Below, one piece after another: positions 1 to 5,000 of a stretch of 5,219 nt of DNA. The notes under the pieces were generated by a model that saw only the letters and a program-made list of their open reading frames with translations, searched no databases and had not been told where the DNA came from. Source of the DNA: Oscillospiraceae bacterium (GTDB taxonomy: Bacteria > Bacillota > Clostridia > Oscillospirales > Ruminococcaceae). Location of the stretch: the NCBI GenBank assembly GCA_009776345.1, contig WRLS01000147.1, positions 1 to 5,219 on the forward strand, given 5' to 3'. Position 1 is the first letter of the stretch. Each line of letters opens with the position of its first letter. The position numbers and the translations under genes are program-made.

Positions 1-120
1 GCGAAAATGGGGGTGTGTGGGGTGCGGGGGGGGGGGGGGGGGTTTTTGGGGGGGGGGGGGGGGCCCCCCCCCCCCGAAAAGCCCGCCGGGGCCGGGGGGG
101 GGGCAACCCCCCGCCCTACA
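1..120. other. Low-complexity poly-G/poly-C contig end, probable artefact
   Basis: This stretch has a run of 17 G (26-42), five T, 16 G (48-63) and then 12 C (64-75), followed by further G- and C-rich sequence to about 112. No gene or ordered repeat can be read here. Long G runs next to long C runs at a contig edge are typical of miscalled two-colour sequencing reads or a misassembled repeat end. The last bases, CCGCCCTAC at about 110-118, look like the edge of the GTAGGGGCGG-type palindromes found elsewhere in the window, so the contig probably broke inside such a repeat. Confidence 0.75.
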
Positions 121-151
121 TTGCCATGAATACGGCATCGGTTGTAATTCC

Positions 152-174
152 GGGCGGCAGATTGCCGCCCCTAC
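152..174. repeat. GC-rich intergenic palindrome, CCGCCCCTAC type
   Basis: Perfect 8-bp inverted arms GGGCGGCA (152-159) and TGCCGCCC (163-170) enclose a 3-nt loop, followed by CTAC (171-174). It matches in form the hairpins at 5001-5022, 5047-5068 and 5128-5149, each flanked on one side by GTAGGG or CCCTAC. No T tract follows, so it is not a classical terminator. It is best described as one member of a dispersed intergenic palindrome family. Confidence 0.7.
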
Positions 175-182
175 GGCCTGAC

Positions 183-227
183 GGCAGGTTTTAGGTTTCA
201 GGAAATAAGGTTTCAGGAAGGGAAGGA
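183..227 (+). repeat. Phased heptamer repeat array (copy A)
   Basis: After GGCA the sequence reads as consecutive units GGTTTTA (187-193), GGTTTCA (194-200), an 8-nt variant GGAAATAA (201-208) and GGTTTCA (209-215), ending in GGAAGGGAAGGA (216-227). The same units and the same AGGGAAG tail recur at 3394-3424, and reverse-complement copies lie at 3449-3476 and 5082-5095. It sits between a GC-rich hairpin and the promoter of the pilus operon. No role is visible in the sequence. Confidence 0.7.
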
Positions 228-266
228 GTTTATTGTGCCGTTTTTCAATTACACATCATATTTTCC

Positions 267-295
267 GTGACACTCGCGCCCCCCTGTGCTATAAT
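267..295 (+). promoter_or_regulatory. Strong sigma-A-type promoter with extended -10, driving the pilus-like operon
   Basis: The -35 box GTGACA (267-272, five of six matches to TTGACA) is separated by exactly 17 nt from a perfect -10 box TATAAT (290-295). TG at 287-288 makes this an extended -10 (TGCTATAAT). Transcription should start near 301-303, giving a leader of about 30 nt before the GTG start at 333. It is the best promoter match in the window. It lies just downstream of the repeat block, so the operon can be transcribed independently of anything upstream. Confidence 0.75.
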
Positions 296-332
296 AAAAT
301 CAGCACATAAATAACAAATCCGGTGGTTAATC

Positions 333-1376
333 GTGAAAAAAAAGCTGACCTCGGCGTATTTATCTATCTTCTGCACAGAAATGTCCGTTATCTTCCGCGC
401 GGGTATCCCCCTCGGGGACGCGGTGCGTGTGCTTCTCGCCGATGCGGACGGTGACAGCCGCACCGTCCTGCAAAGCATCTTGGACGGAATTTCCAGCAGG
501 GAGCCCTTCTCCTCCGCGCTGGAGAAATCCGGCTACTTCCCCGCGCACATCGTCGGCGTCGTAAAGGCGGGGGAGATGGCGGGGCGCACCGCCGAAACGC
601 TCACGGCGCTGGGCGAATACTACGACAGGATGGACAGGCTCGCCGTCACGGTAAAAAACGCCGTGTTCTTCCCGCTTGTCCTGCTCGCGATGATGTCGGG
701 CGTGGTGCTTATTTTGATAACTCGCGTCCTGCCGATCTTCAGCGAAGTTTTCGGGCGGCACGGCAGCCGTATGCCGCCGCTTGCCGCCGCGCTCATGCGG
801 CTCGGGCAGTGGCTTAGCAGCATTTCGGCGGTGTTTGCGGTGATTTTCGCCGTGATTTTGCTGATTGTATGCGTACTGCGCTTTTCTGTAAAAATCCGCG
901 AAGCTGTCTTTGCCGCGCTGAAAAAACGCTACGGCGGGCGCGGGATTATGGGCGAGATTGCGTCCTATCATTTTATCACCGTGATCGCCCTTTGCGTGGA
1001 AAGCGGACTGAAAACCAGGGAAGCGGTGGAGCTTGCGTCGGCGGTCAGCGGCGGCACGGCCCGGACAGACAAAAAAAATGCTGAATGTGCGCGGCGTCTG
1101 CGGGACGGCGAAACCCTCGCCGAAGCAATGGGCGGCGCGGGCATTTTAAACGCGAGGGAAGCGCAGATGCTAAGCTTCGGTGCGCGCGGGGGGGCGACAG
1201 ATTTAACCCTCGCGGAAATCACCCGCCGCAAAGAACGCGGCATTACGGATAAAATCGGGCGCATAATCGGCCGCATAGAACCGGCGATGATCGTAGCCGT
1301 TTGCGTTATCGTGGGCGTTATTTTGCTTTCCGTGATGGCGCCGCTTGTGGGCATCATGAATTCAATCGGGGGATAA
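333..1376 (+). CDS. pilC: PilC/GspF-family type IV pilus or type II secretion inner-membrane platform protein
   Basis: This polytopic membrane protein of type IV filament machines connects the cytoplasmic ATPases to pilin assembly in the membrane. The 347-aa product has two copies of the T2SSF domain, at about residues 12-135 and 212-338. Each carries the family pattern: FP followed by AGEMAG (79-84) in the first, and an FGARGG segment (282-287) then the IEP start of the last helix (315-317) in the second. Three membrane helices are visible at about 110-131, 163-184 and 317-337. Typical PilC is about 400 aa; this one lacks the usual N-terminal extension, and an in-frame stop at 312-314 rules out a longer start. 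The GTG start has a GGTGG site 6 nt upstream. It is first in a five-gene operon, and the next gene starts 4 nt after its stop. ComGB or GspF would be equally valid names; the pilT gene downstream favours a pilus. Confidence 0.9.
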   Translation: MKKKLTSAYLSIFCTEMSVIFRAGIPLGDAVRVLLADADGDSRTVLQSILDGISSREPFSSALEKSGYFPAHIVGVVKAGEMAGRTAETLTALGEYYDRMDRLAVTVKNAVFFPLVLLAMMSGVVLILITRVLPIFSEVFGRHGSRMPPLAAALMRLGQWLSSISAVFAVIFAVILLIVCVLRFSVKIREAVFAALKKRYGGRGIMGEIASYHFITVIALCVESGLKTREAVELASAVSGGTARTDKKNAECARRLRDGETLAEAMGGAGILNAREAQMLSFGARGGATDLTLAEITRRKERGITDKIGRIIGRIEPAMIVAVCVIVGVILLSVMAPLVGIMNSIGG

Positions 1377-1380
1377 AACA

Positions 1381-1710
1381 TTGGAGGTAAGGGTTTTCCG
1401 CAGGGGGATATTCGATTTTCTGCGCGATACTTTGCCGATGCTCGCGTTTACGGGCATCGTGGCGGCGGCGGTTATGCTCGGATTATGGCAGGCGGAAAAC
1501 TCAAGCAAAGCAGAAGGCCGCAGGCTCCTCGAGGAAGGCATAAAAAACGCCGTTGTAAGGCACTACGCCATCGAAGGCAGCTACCCCGAAAGCCTCTCGC
1601 TGATAGAAGAAAAATACGGGATTTTTATAGACAGGGCAGGATATAATGTGTTTTACCGCGTAATTGCGCCGAATATCATGCCCGATATTACCGTGGTGGA
1701 GTTGAGCTGA
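1381..1710 (+). CDS. Small single-helix pilin-like protein, hypothetical
   Basis: The function is not established. The 109-aa product has a basic N-terminus, one membrane helix at about 17-37, and a soluble part containing YAIEGSYPESL (62-72) followed by EEKYGI (76-81). That resembles the region after the N-terminal helix of type IV pilins and pseudopilins, where a Tyr-x-x-x-x-Gly-x-Tyr-Pro stretch leads into a short globular domain (family knowledge). The prepilin signature is missing: no Gly before a hydrophobic helix with Glu at +5. It may be an unprocessed accessory subunit. The start is TTG, chosen because a GGGGGA site (1368-1373) sits 7 nt upstream and the gap from the preceding stop is 4 nt; the first ATG in frame (1438) would remove part of the helix. 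It is coupled to the platform gene, so a role in the same filament machine is likely. Confidence 0.75.
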   Translation: MEVRVFRRGIFDFLRDTLPMLAFTGIVAAAVMLGLWQAENSSKAEGRRLLEEGIKNAVVRHYAIEGSYPESLSLIEEKYGIFIDRAGYNVFYRVIAPNIMPDITVVELS

Positions 1711-1713
1711 CAA

Positions 1714-2166
1714 ATGAAACCCACAGGGAAAATCGGCGGCGCGGCCGCACTGATGCTGTTTTGCGTTTTCGTAATGTCCGTGTTCACTGTGCTGGCTTTG
1801 GGAATCGGCACATACCAAAACATCGCCGCCGCTTCAAGCAGCGGCTACGGGGAGCGCACCTGCCTTTCCTACGTCTGGACAAAAATAAAGGCGGGGGATG
1901 AGGCGGGCATGATTAGCACCGGGGATTTCCACGGCATCCCCGCCCTGTTCATAGACGAGCGGCACGGCAGAGCTACTTACCGCACGGCGATATATTTCTA
2001 CGATGGCTGGATACGCGAGCTGTTTTACGAAAGCGGGTACGATTATCTCCCGCGGGACGGCGTGCCGATTGTCAGCGGCAAATCATTTACCGCGCAAACC
2101 CTGAAAGACGGCTTGATTGAAATATCATCCGGGGATGAAAGCCTTTTGATACAGGGGGCGCAGTGA
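1714..2166 (+). CDS. DUF4860-like small membrane-anchored protein, pilus-cluster accessory
   Basis: The 150-aa product has one membrane helix at about 9-31 and then an extracytoplasmic domain. It reads like the DUF4860 family of Clostridia: GYGERTCLSYVWTKIKAGDE (44-63), a hydrophobic PALFIDE strand (76-82), YRTAIYFYDGWIRELF (89-104) and a C-terminal strand-rich LIEISS segment (134-139). The family assignment is from memory of its pattern and has no known biochemical function. The ATG start lies 3 nt after the previous stop, with GGAG about 12 nt and GAG about 7 nt upstream. Its stop overlaps the GTG of the next gene (GTGA). There is no prepilin cleavage motif with Glu at +5. The position in the operon suggests a minor pilin-like or assembly subunit; the domain could also be a stand-alone surface protein. 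Confidence 0.8.
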   Translation: MKPTGKIGGAAALMLFCVFVMSVFTVLALGIGTYQNIAAASSSGYGERTCLSYVWTKIKAGDEAGMISTGDFHGIPALFIDERHGRATYRTAIYFYDGWIRELFYESGYDYLPRDGVPIVSGKSFTAQTLKDGLIEISSGDESLLIQGAQ

Positions 2167-2603
2167 TAGGGATGAATATTCGCGCAAGGGTTTCTCTCTT
2201 TCTAATTGAACAGCTCGCCGCTGTAACTATTTTCGCCGTATGCGCCGCCGTGTGCGCTTCGATTTTTGCACAGGCGTATTTTACGGCGGCAGACGCAAGG
2301 GACTTAAACTATGCCCTTCTTGCCGCAAAAAACGCGGCTGAAGCATACAGGTCATCTGGAAGCCCGGAAGCCGCGGCTCGGCAATTGGGCGCACATACCG
2401 CAAGCAGCCCCGATGAAGCCGCTGTGTATTACGACAGTGACTGGCGTATTTGCACGGAAGCGGAAGCCGCGTATGTTTTGCGCATGGCAAGCGTGGATGA
2501 CGATAGCGCGGTGCTTTTATGCTCGCTTTCCGTACAGCGGAAATCCGGCACGGAAATAATCGCTTTTACCGTGGCATCGGATAGGGGGCAAGCCGATGGA
2601 TAA
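2163..2603 (+). CDS. Prepilin-like protein with a non-canonical type III signal
   Basis: The 146-aa product opens with a short basic leader and then SLFLIEQLAAVTIFAV (residues 11-26), which lines up with the pilin consensus G/FTLIELLVVIAILAI. The Glu (E16) falls at +5 if cleavage is after S11, so Ser replaces the usual Gly at -1. The hydrophobic helix runs about 12-37, followed by helical sequence LNYALLAAKNAAEAYRSSG (48-66) and a small mixed domain. This is the most pilin-like protein in the window and is best called a minor prepilin or pseudopilin. The GTG at 2163 is 4 nt after GGGGG (2154-2158). An ATG at 2172 would trim three residues, giving leader MNIRARVS, and is equally possible. The gene overlaps the preceding stop by 4 nt and the next gene by 8 nt. 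Confidence 0.8.
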   Translation: MIGMNIRARVSLFLIEQLAAVTIFAVCAAVCASIFAQAYFTAADARDLNYALLAAKNAAEAYRSSGSPEAAARQLGAHTASSPDEAAVYYDSDWRICTEAEAAYVLRMASVDDDSAVLLCSLSVQRKSGTEIIAFTVASDRGQADG

Positions 2604-3024
2604 AAGCGGGATAGGCATTGGAAGCACATCTGTGGTGCTGATATTCGCGGTGCTGTGCCTGAGTTTTTTCGCGCTGGCGTCCTACACCTCCGCGGAAAAT
2701 GAAATGGCGCCGGCAAAAGCAGAAGCAGCACTGGTCAGCGGCTATTACGAAGCCGACGCGCTGGCGGTAAAGATCGCGGCACAGCTAAAAAATGCGTCCG
2801 CAATCCCCGATAACATTTATGGGGTGGAAATACACCGGCGCACGGAAGAATCGGGCGAACAGATTATTATAGAATTCGCCTGCCCCATAACCGACAGCAA
2901 GGAGCTATATGTCAGCTTATCCCCGGAGCGCGGCATTCTGTCCCGGCGAATGAGGGACACGCAAAAATGGCAGCCGGACACAAATATGCCCGTTTGGCCG
3001 GGGCAGATAGAAATTAGAAATTAG
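2596..3024 (+). CDS. Small membrane-anchored protein of the pilus-like cluster, hypothetical
   Basis: The 142-aa product starts with a Gly-rich GIGIGSTS stretch (5-12), followed by one strongly hydrophobic helix (about 11-32), then SAENEMAPAKAEAALVSGYY (32-51) and EADALAVKIAAQL (52-64), and a C-terminal strand-rich domain ending PVWPGQIEIRN. This layout recurs in clostridial pilus loci as far as I recall, but I know of no characterised function. A Gly precedes the helix, but there is no Glu at +5, so prepilin peptidase processing is doubtful. The ATG has AGGGGG (2583-2588) 7 nt upstream and overlaps the preceding gene by 8 nt. The stop codon and last codons (GAAATTAGAAATTAG) lie inside a tandem heptamer repeat, so the original C-terminus may have been altered by a few residues. 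Confidence 0.75.
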   Translation: MDKSGIGIGSTSVVLIFAVLCLSFFALASYTSAENEMAPAKAEAALVSGYYEADALAVKIAAQLKNASAIPDNIYGVEIHRRTEESGEQIIIEFACPITDSKELYVSLSPERGILSRRMRDTQKWQPDTNMPVWPGQIEIRN

Positions 3025-3038
3025 GAATTAGAAATTAG
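3010..3038 (+). repeat. Tandem heptamer array (G[A/G]AATTA, four units)
   Basis: Four in-phase 7-nt units, GAAATTA at 3010, 3017 and 3031 and GGAATTA at 3024, run through the end of the preceding gene, whose TAG stop is at 3022-3024. The array is followed by AAGGGAAGAA (3040-3049), the same tail that follows the GGTTTTA-type arrays at 216-227 and 3415-3424. It is therefore probably an AT-rich variant of the same heptamer family. Confidence 0.7.
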
Positions 3039-3152
3039 TAAGGGAAGAAGCAATTAGTTTTTGTCCCAAGAAAAAGTGCAGGCTACAATGGCAAGCAGGC
3101 ACAAACCTAAAGGAAAGAGCGGCGCCCGGAAGCGCCCGCGCACGTAATTACA

Positions 3153-3199
3153 GCGGAAAAAGTCTTCAAATATTTCTTTTTCAAAATTCCTTTTTCCGC
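3153..3199. repeat. Inverted repeat with 10-bp perfect arms
   Basis: Arms GCGGAAAAAG (3153-3162) and CTTTTTCCGC (3190-3199) are exact reverse complements separated by a 27-nt AT-rich loop. In the + strand RNA the second arm carries an internal T5 tract but ends in GC, unlike an intrinsic terminator. It could mark the left border of the structured element that continues to 3366. Confidence 0.6.
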
Positions 3200-3370
3200 G
3201 TTCGAGACCTGGAGCTCGGCTCGGCTGAGCGATTGGGCGGATTGTAGGGCAAAGCTTTTGACGTGCGCGATGAAAGGCACAAAGCTATGAAGCTTGTCGT
3301 AGCGGGGGTTCGGGGTCTCCCCGGTGTGTTTTGTTTCTTTTGCACAAGCAAAAGAAAAGCCCCCGCGGCT
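3200..3370 (+). other. Candidate structured RNA or dispersed palindromic element
   Basis: Several stems follow one another: GCTCGGC/GCTGAGC (3214-3230, one G-U pair), the palindrome AAAGCTTT (3251-3258), AAGCT-ATGA-AGCTT (3282-3295), and a nested structure. In the last, GCGGGGG (3302-3308) pairs with CCCCCGC (3360-3366) and encloses two more hairpins: CGGGG-TCT-CCCCG (3311-3323) and a perfect 10-bp stem TTTCTTTTGC-ACAA-GCAAAAGAAA (3334-3357). Together these form a plausible three-way junction. Such density of perfect stems is far above the rest of the window. Nothing shows that it is transcribed. It may be a regulatory leader for pilT, a small RNA, or simply a mobile palindromic repeat; the strand given is only the reading direction used here. 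Confidence 0.4.
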
Positions 3371-3376
3371 TGAGCG

Positions 3377-3494
3377 GCCTTCGGCAGGAATAAGGTTTTA
3401 GGATTGAGGATTTAGGAAGGGAAGAAAATATAAGTTTCGCCCTTTTCCTAAAACCTGAAACCTAAATCCTAAAACCTGCGGCGCTCCGCGCCGC
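3377..3494. mobile_element. MITE-like repeat block, copy 1
   Basis: The block starts with GCCTTCGGCAGG (3377-3388), a small hairpin, and ends with a 7-bp hairpin GCGGCGC-TCC-GCGCCGC (3478-3494). Inside, a + strand heptamer array (GGTTTTA, GGATTGA, GGATTTA, GGAAGGG at 3394-3421) faces a reverse-complement array (3449-3476, units TAAAACC, TGAAACC, TAAATCC, TAAAACC), so the whole is an imperfect inverted repeat around about 25 nt. The left 12 nt and the right 20 nt (3475-3494) recur exactly at 4974-4985 and 5094-5113. It encodes no transposase; the call as a non-autonomous element is inference from shared ends and inverted symmetry. Confidence 0.45.
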
Positions 3495-3535
3495 ACCACC
3501 CAACCCCGCAAAACTTATCTAACAATGGAGCTATT

Positions 3536-4579
3536 ATGGATCTTAAGGAATATCTGCTGCAAGCGGTAAATATGCACGCGTCCGATATTTTTATCGGTTC
3601 GGGGCGCAAGGTGCTGTTCAGGATTGGCGGGCTTATCGTCCCGCAGGGCGAGCGCGCGGCAACCCCCGCGGACGTGGAAAAAATGGTAACCGGCCTGTAC
3701 GAAATCGCCGGCAGGCCAATTGAGCGTTATAACAAAGACGGCGATGATGATTTTTCCGTCCAGCTGGAAGGGGCGGCGCGTTTCCGCGTAAGCGCGTTCC
3801 GCCAGCGCGGCACAATGGCGGCGGTAATCCGCGTGGTGGCGCTGCGCATACCGGATTATACACAGCTGCGCATCCCGGATGAAATCATGGGCATAGCATC
3901 CGCGAAAAGCGGGCTGGTGCTTGTCACAGGGCCCGCGGGCAGCGGCAAAACCACGACACTCGCCTGTATACTCGACAGGGTAAACCAATCCCGCAACTGC
4001 CATATAATCACGCTGGAGGACCCGATAGAATATTTGCACGAGGACAACAGGAGCGTTATAAACCAGCGGGAAATTTCCATAGACACAGGGTCTTACATCA
4101 CAGCACTTCGCGCCAGCCTGCGCCAGTCGCCGAATATAATTTTGCTGGGCGAAATGCGCGACCTGGAAACAATCAGCACAGCGATGACCGCCGCGGAAAC
4201 CGGGCATCTTGTAATTTCCACACTGCATACCTCCGGCGCGGTAAATACGCTGGACAGGATCATCGACGTTTTCCCGCCCGGGCAGCAGCAGCAGATACGC
4301 GTACAGCTTTCCATGGCGCTCAGGACAGTGGCGTCCCAGCAGCTTCTGCCGGATATCTCCGGCGGTCTGGTCCCGGCGTTTGAGATTATGCACGTAAACA
4401 ACGCCGTGCGCACTTATATACGCGAGGGAAAGACACATCAAATCGACGCCGTGATCGAAACCTCGTCAAACCAGGGCATGATCAGCATGGACGCGTCAAT
4501 CTCCAACCTCTTCAAAAACGGCCACATCACCAGAAAAACTGTAATAGATTACAGCGAGTTTGACCTAACCGAGGATTAA
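3536..4579 (+). CDS. pilT: Type IV pilus retraction ATPase PilT
   Basis: This hexameric cytoplasmic ATPase of the PilT/GspE secretion superfamily powers pilus retraction and so twitching or DNA uptake. The 347-aa length is normal for PilT. An N-terminal PAS-like domain (about 1-110, opening with the ASDIFI motif at 15-20) precedes the RecA-like domain. Visible motifs are Walker A GPAGSGKT (132-139), Asp box ITLEDPIEYLH (158-168), Walker B with catalytic Glu in LLGEMRD (203-209, E206), and His box HLVISTLHTSGA (224-235). Two C-terminal features separate PilT from PilB: AVRTYIREGKTHQ (290-302), the counterpart of AIRNLIRE, and QGMISMDASISNLFKNGHI (313-331). Residue 200 is Asn where PilT usually has Asp. 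The ATG has GGAG (3527-3530) 5 nt upstream. It lies 511 nt after the pilC operon on the same strand and probably works with that machine. Confidence 0.96.
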   Translation: MDLKEYLLQAVNMHASDIFIGSGRKVLFRIGGLIVPQGERAATPADVEKMVTGLYEIAGRPIERYNKDGDDDFSVQLEGAARFRVSAFRQRGTMAAVIRVVALRIPDYTQLRIPDEIMGIASAKSGLVLVTGPAGSGKTTTLACILDRVNQSRNCHIITLEDPIEYLHEDNRSVINQREISIDTGSYITALRASLRQSPNIILLGEMRDLETISTAMTAAETGHLVISTLHTSGAVNTLDRIIDVFPPGQQQQIRVQLSMALRTVASQQLLPDISGGLVPAFEIMHVNNAVRTYIREGKTHQIDAVIETSSNQGMISMDASISNLFKNGHITRKTVIDYSEFDLTED

Positions 4580-4587
4580 ATTAAAAT
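4560..4587 (+). promoter_or_regulatory. Possible promoter for the response regulator, inside the end of pilT
   Basis: TTGACC (4560-4565, five of six to consensus) and TAAAAT (4582-4587, five of six) are separated by 16 nt, with the -35 box in the last pilT codons. Transcription would start near 4594, just before the GGGG ribosome binding site at 4599-4602. The AT-rich spacer makes a chance -10 match easy, so this is only moderately supported. Read-through from pilT across the 31-nt gap is the alternative. Confidence 0.4.
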
Positions 4588-4610
4588 AAAAAATAAATGG
4601 GGTAACAGCA

Positions 4611-4991
4611 ATGGAAAAGAAGCACAGCGTACTAATCGTGGACGACGAACCCGCGAACATACAGGTACTTTCACACGCGCTGGGGGACGAGTACAAGCTT
4701 TTCGCGGCGACAAACGGCCCGGACGCGATTGAGGCGGCCGTGAAGCATCTGCCGGACATCATCCTGCTGGATATTATAATGCCGGAAATGGACGGGTACG
4801 AGGTTGTAGCCGCGCTGAAAAGCAGCGACACAACAAAAAACATCCCCGTCATATTCCTGACCGCAAAAGACGGCCCCGAAAACGAGAGCCTCGGGCTGGA
4901 ACACGGCGCGGACGATTATATTTTTAAGCCATTTTCGCGCGGGCTGCTTTTACAGCGCGTGAAGATGCACCTTGCCTTCGGCAGGTTTTAG
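4611..4991 (+). CDS. Receiver-only response regulator, probably truncated by a repeat
   Basis: The 126-aa CheY-like receiver has all the phosphorylation residues: acidic pair D11-D12, phospho-acceptor D54 in LLDIIMPEMDG (52-62), T84 in FLTAKD, and K106 in FKPF. It should accept a phosphoryl group from a histidine kinase not in this window. The sequence style (HSVLIVDDEPANIQVL, GADDYIFKPFSRGLLLQRV) is that of receivers normally followed by an output domain such as HD-GYP, GGDEF or a kinase. The frame stops right after the receiver: codons 122-126 and the TAG lie in the repeat GCCTTCGGCAGGTTTTAG that also occurs intergenically. An output domain may therefore have been lost, although receiver-only proteins exist and the fold looks complete. 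The ATG has GGGG 8 nt upstream and starts 31 nt after pilT, which hints at a link to pilus control. Confidence 0.88.
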   Translation: MEKKHSVLIVDDEPANIQVLSHALGDEYKLFAATNGPDAIEAAVKHLPDIILLDIIMPEMDGYEVVAALKSSDTTKNIPVIFLTAKDGPENESLGLEHGADDYIFKPFSRGLLLQRVKMHLAFGRF

Positions 4992-5000
4992 GATTGGTAG

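Larger units (their letters stand above)
3025..3535. other. 511-nt intergenic region without a convincing gene
   Basis: This gap separates the five-gene operon from pilT. It holds the end of a heptamer array (to 3038), about 110 nt of unremarkable sequence with a small hairpin GGCGC/GCGCC (3121-3136), a cluster of inverted repeats (3153-3366), and a repeat block with hairpin-bearing ends (3377-3494). The remaining 40 nt lead into the pilT ribosome binding site. No reading frame longer than about 40 codons shows protein-like character. No stem followed by a T tract was seen, so the operon's terminator is not identified. No convincing promoter for pilT was found either. Confidence 0.7.

Noticed and set aside
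1..75. G-quadruplex or telomere-like function for the poly-G tracts
   Set aside because: Pure homopolymer runs at a contig edge are more simply explained as sequencing artefact.
360..971. 203-aa open frame on the minus strand
   Set aside because: It is opposite the PilC/GspF gene and has a low-complexity His/Arg-rich composition with no domain pattern.
3334..3366. Intrinsic terminator at the 10-bp TTTCTTTTGC/GCAAAAGAAA stem
   Set aside because: The stem is AT-rich and followed by GCCCCCGC, not a T tract, on the + strand; the minus-strand reading gives no T tract directly after it either.
3263..3373. 36-codon frame with GTG start, product including GLPGVFCFFCTSKRKAPAA
   Set aside because: It coincides with the stem-forming element at 3282-3366, so its codons are dictated by the inverted repeats. 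No ribosome binding site precedes the GTG.
3404..3434. TTGAGG ... TATAAG as a promoter for pilT
   Set aside because: The spacer is 19 nt, the -35 match is poor, and both boxes fall in heptamer repeat sequence where such matches arise by chance.
3010..3495. CRISPR array from repeated short units
   Set aside because: The repeats are 7-nt, contiguous and without unique spacers of regular length, and no cas gene is present.
3515..4441. 308-aa open frame on the minus strand
   Set aside because: It lies wholly opposite pilT, whose motifs are unambiguous. The antisense product is rich in Cys, His and Arg with no recognisable domain, as expected of a shadow frame in GC-rich DNA.
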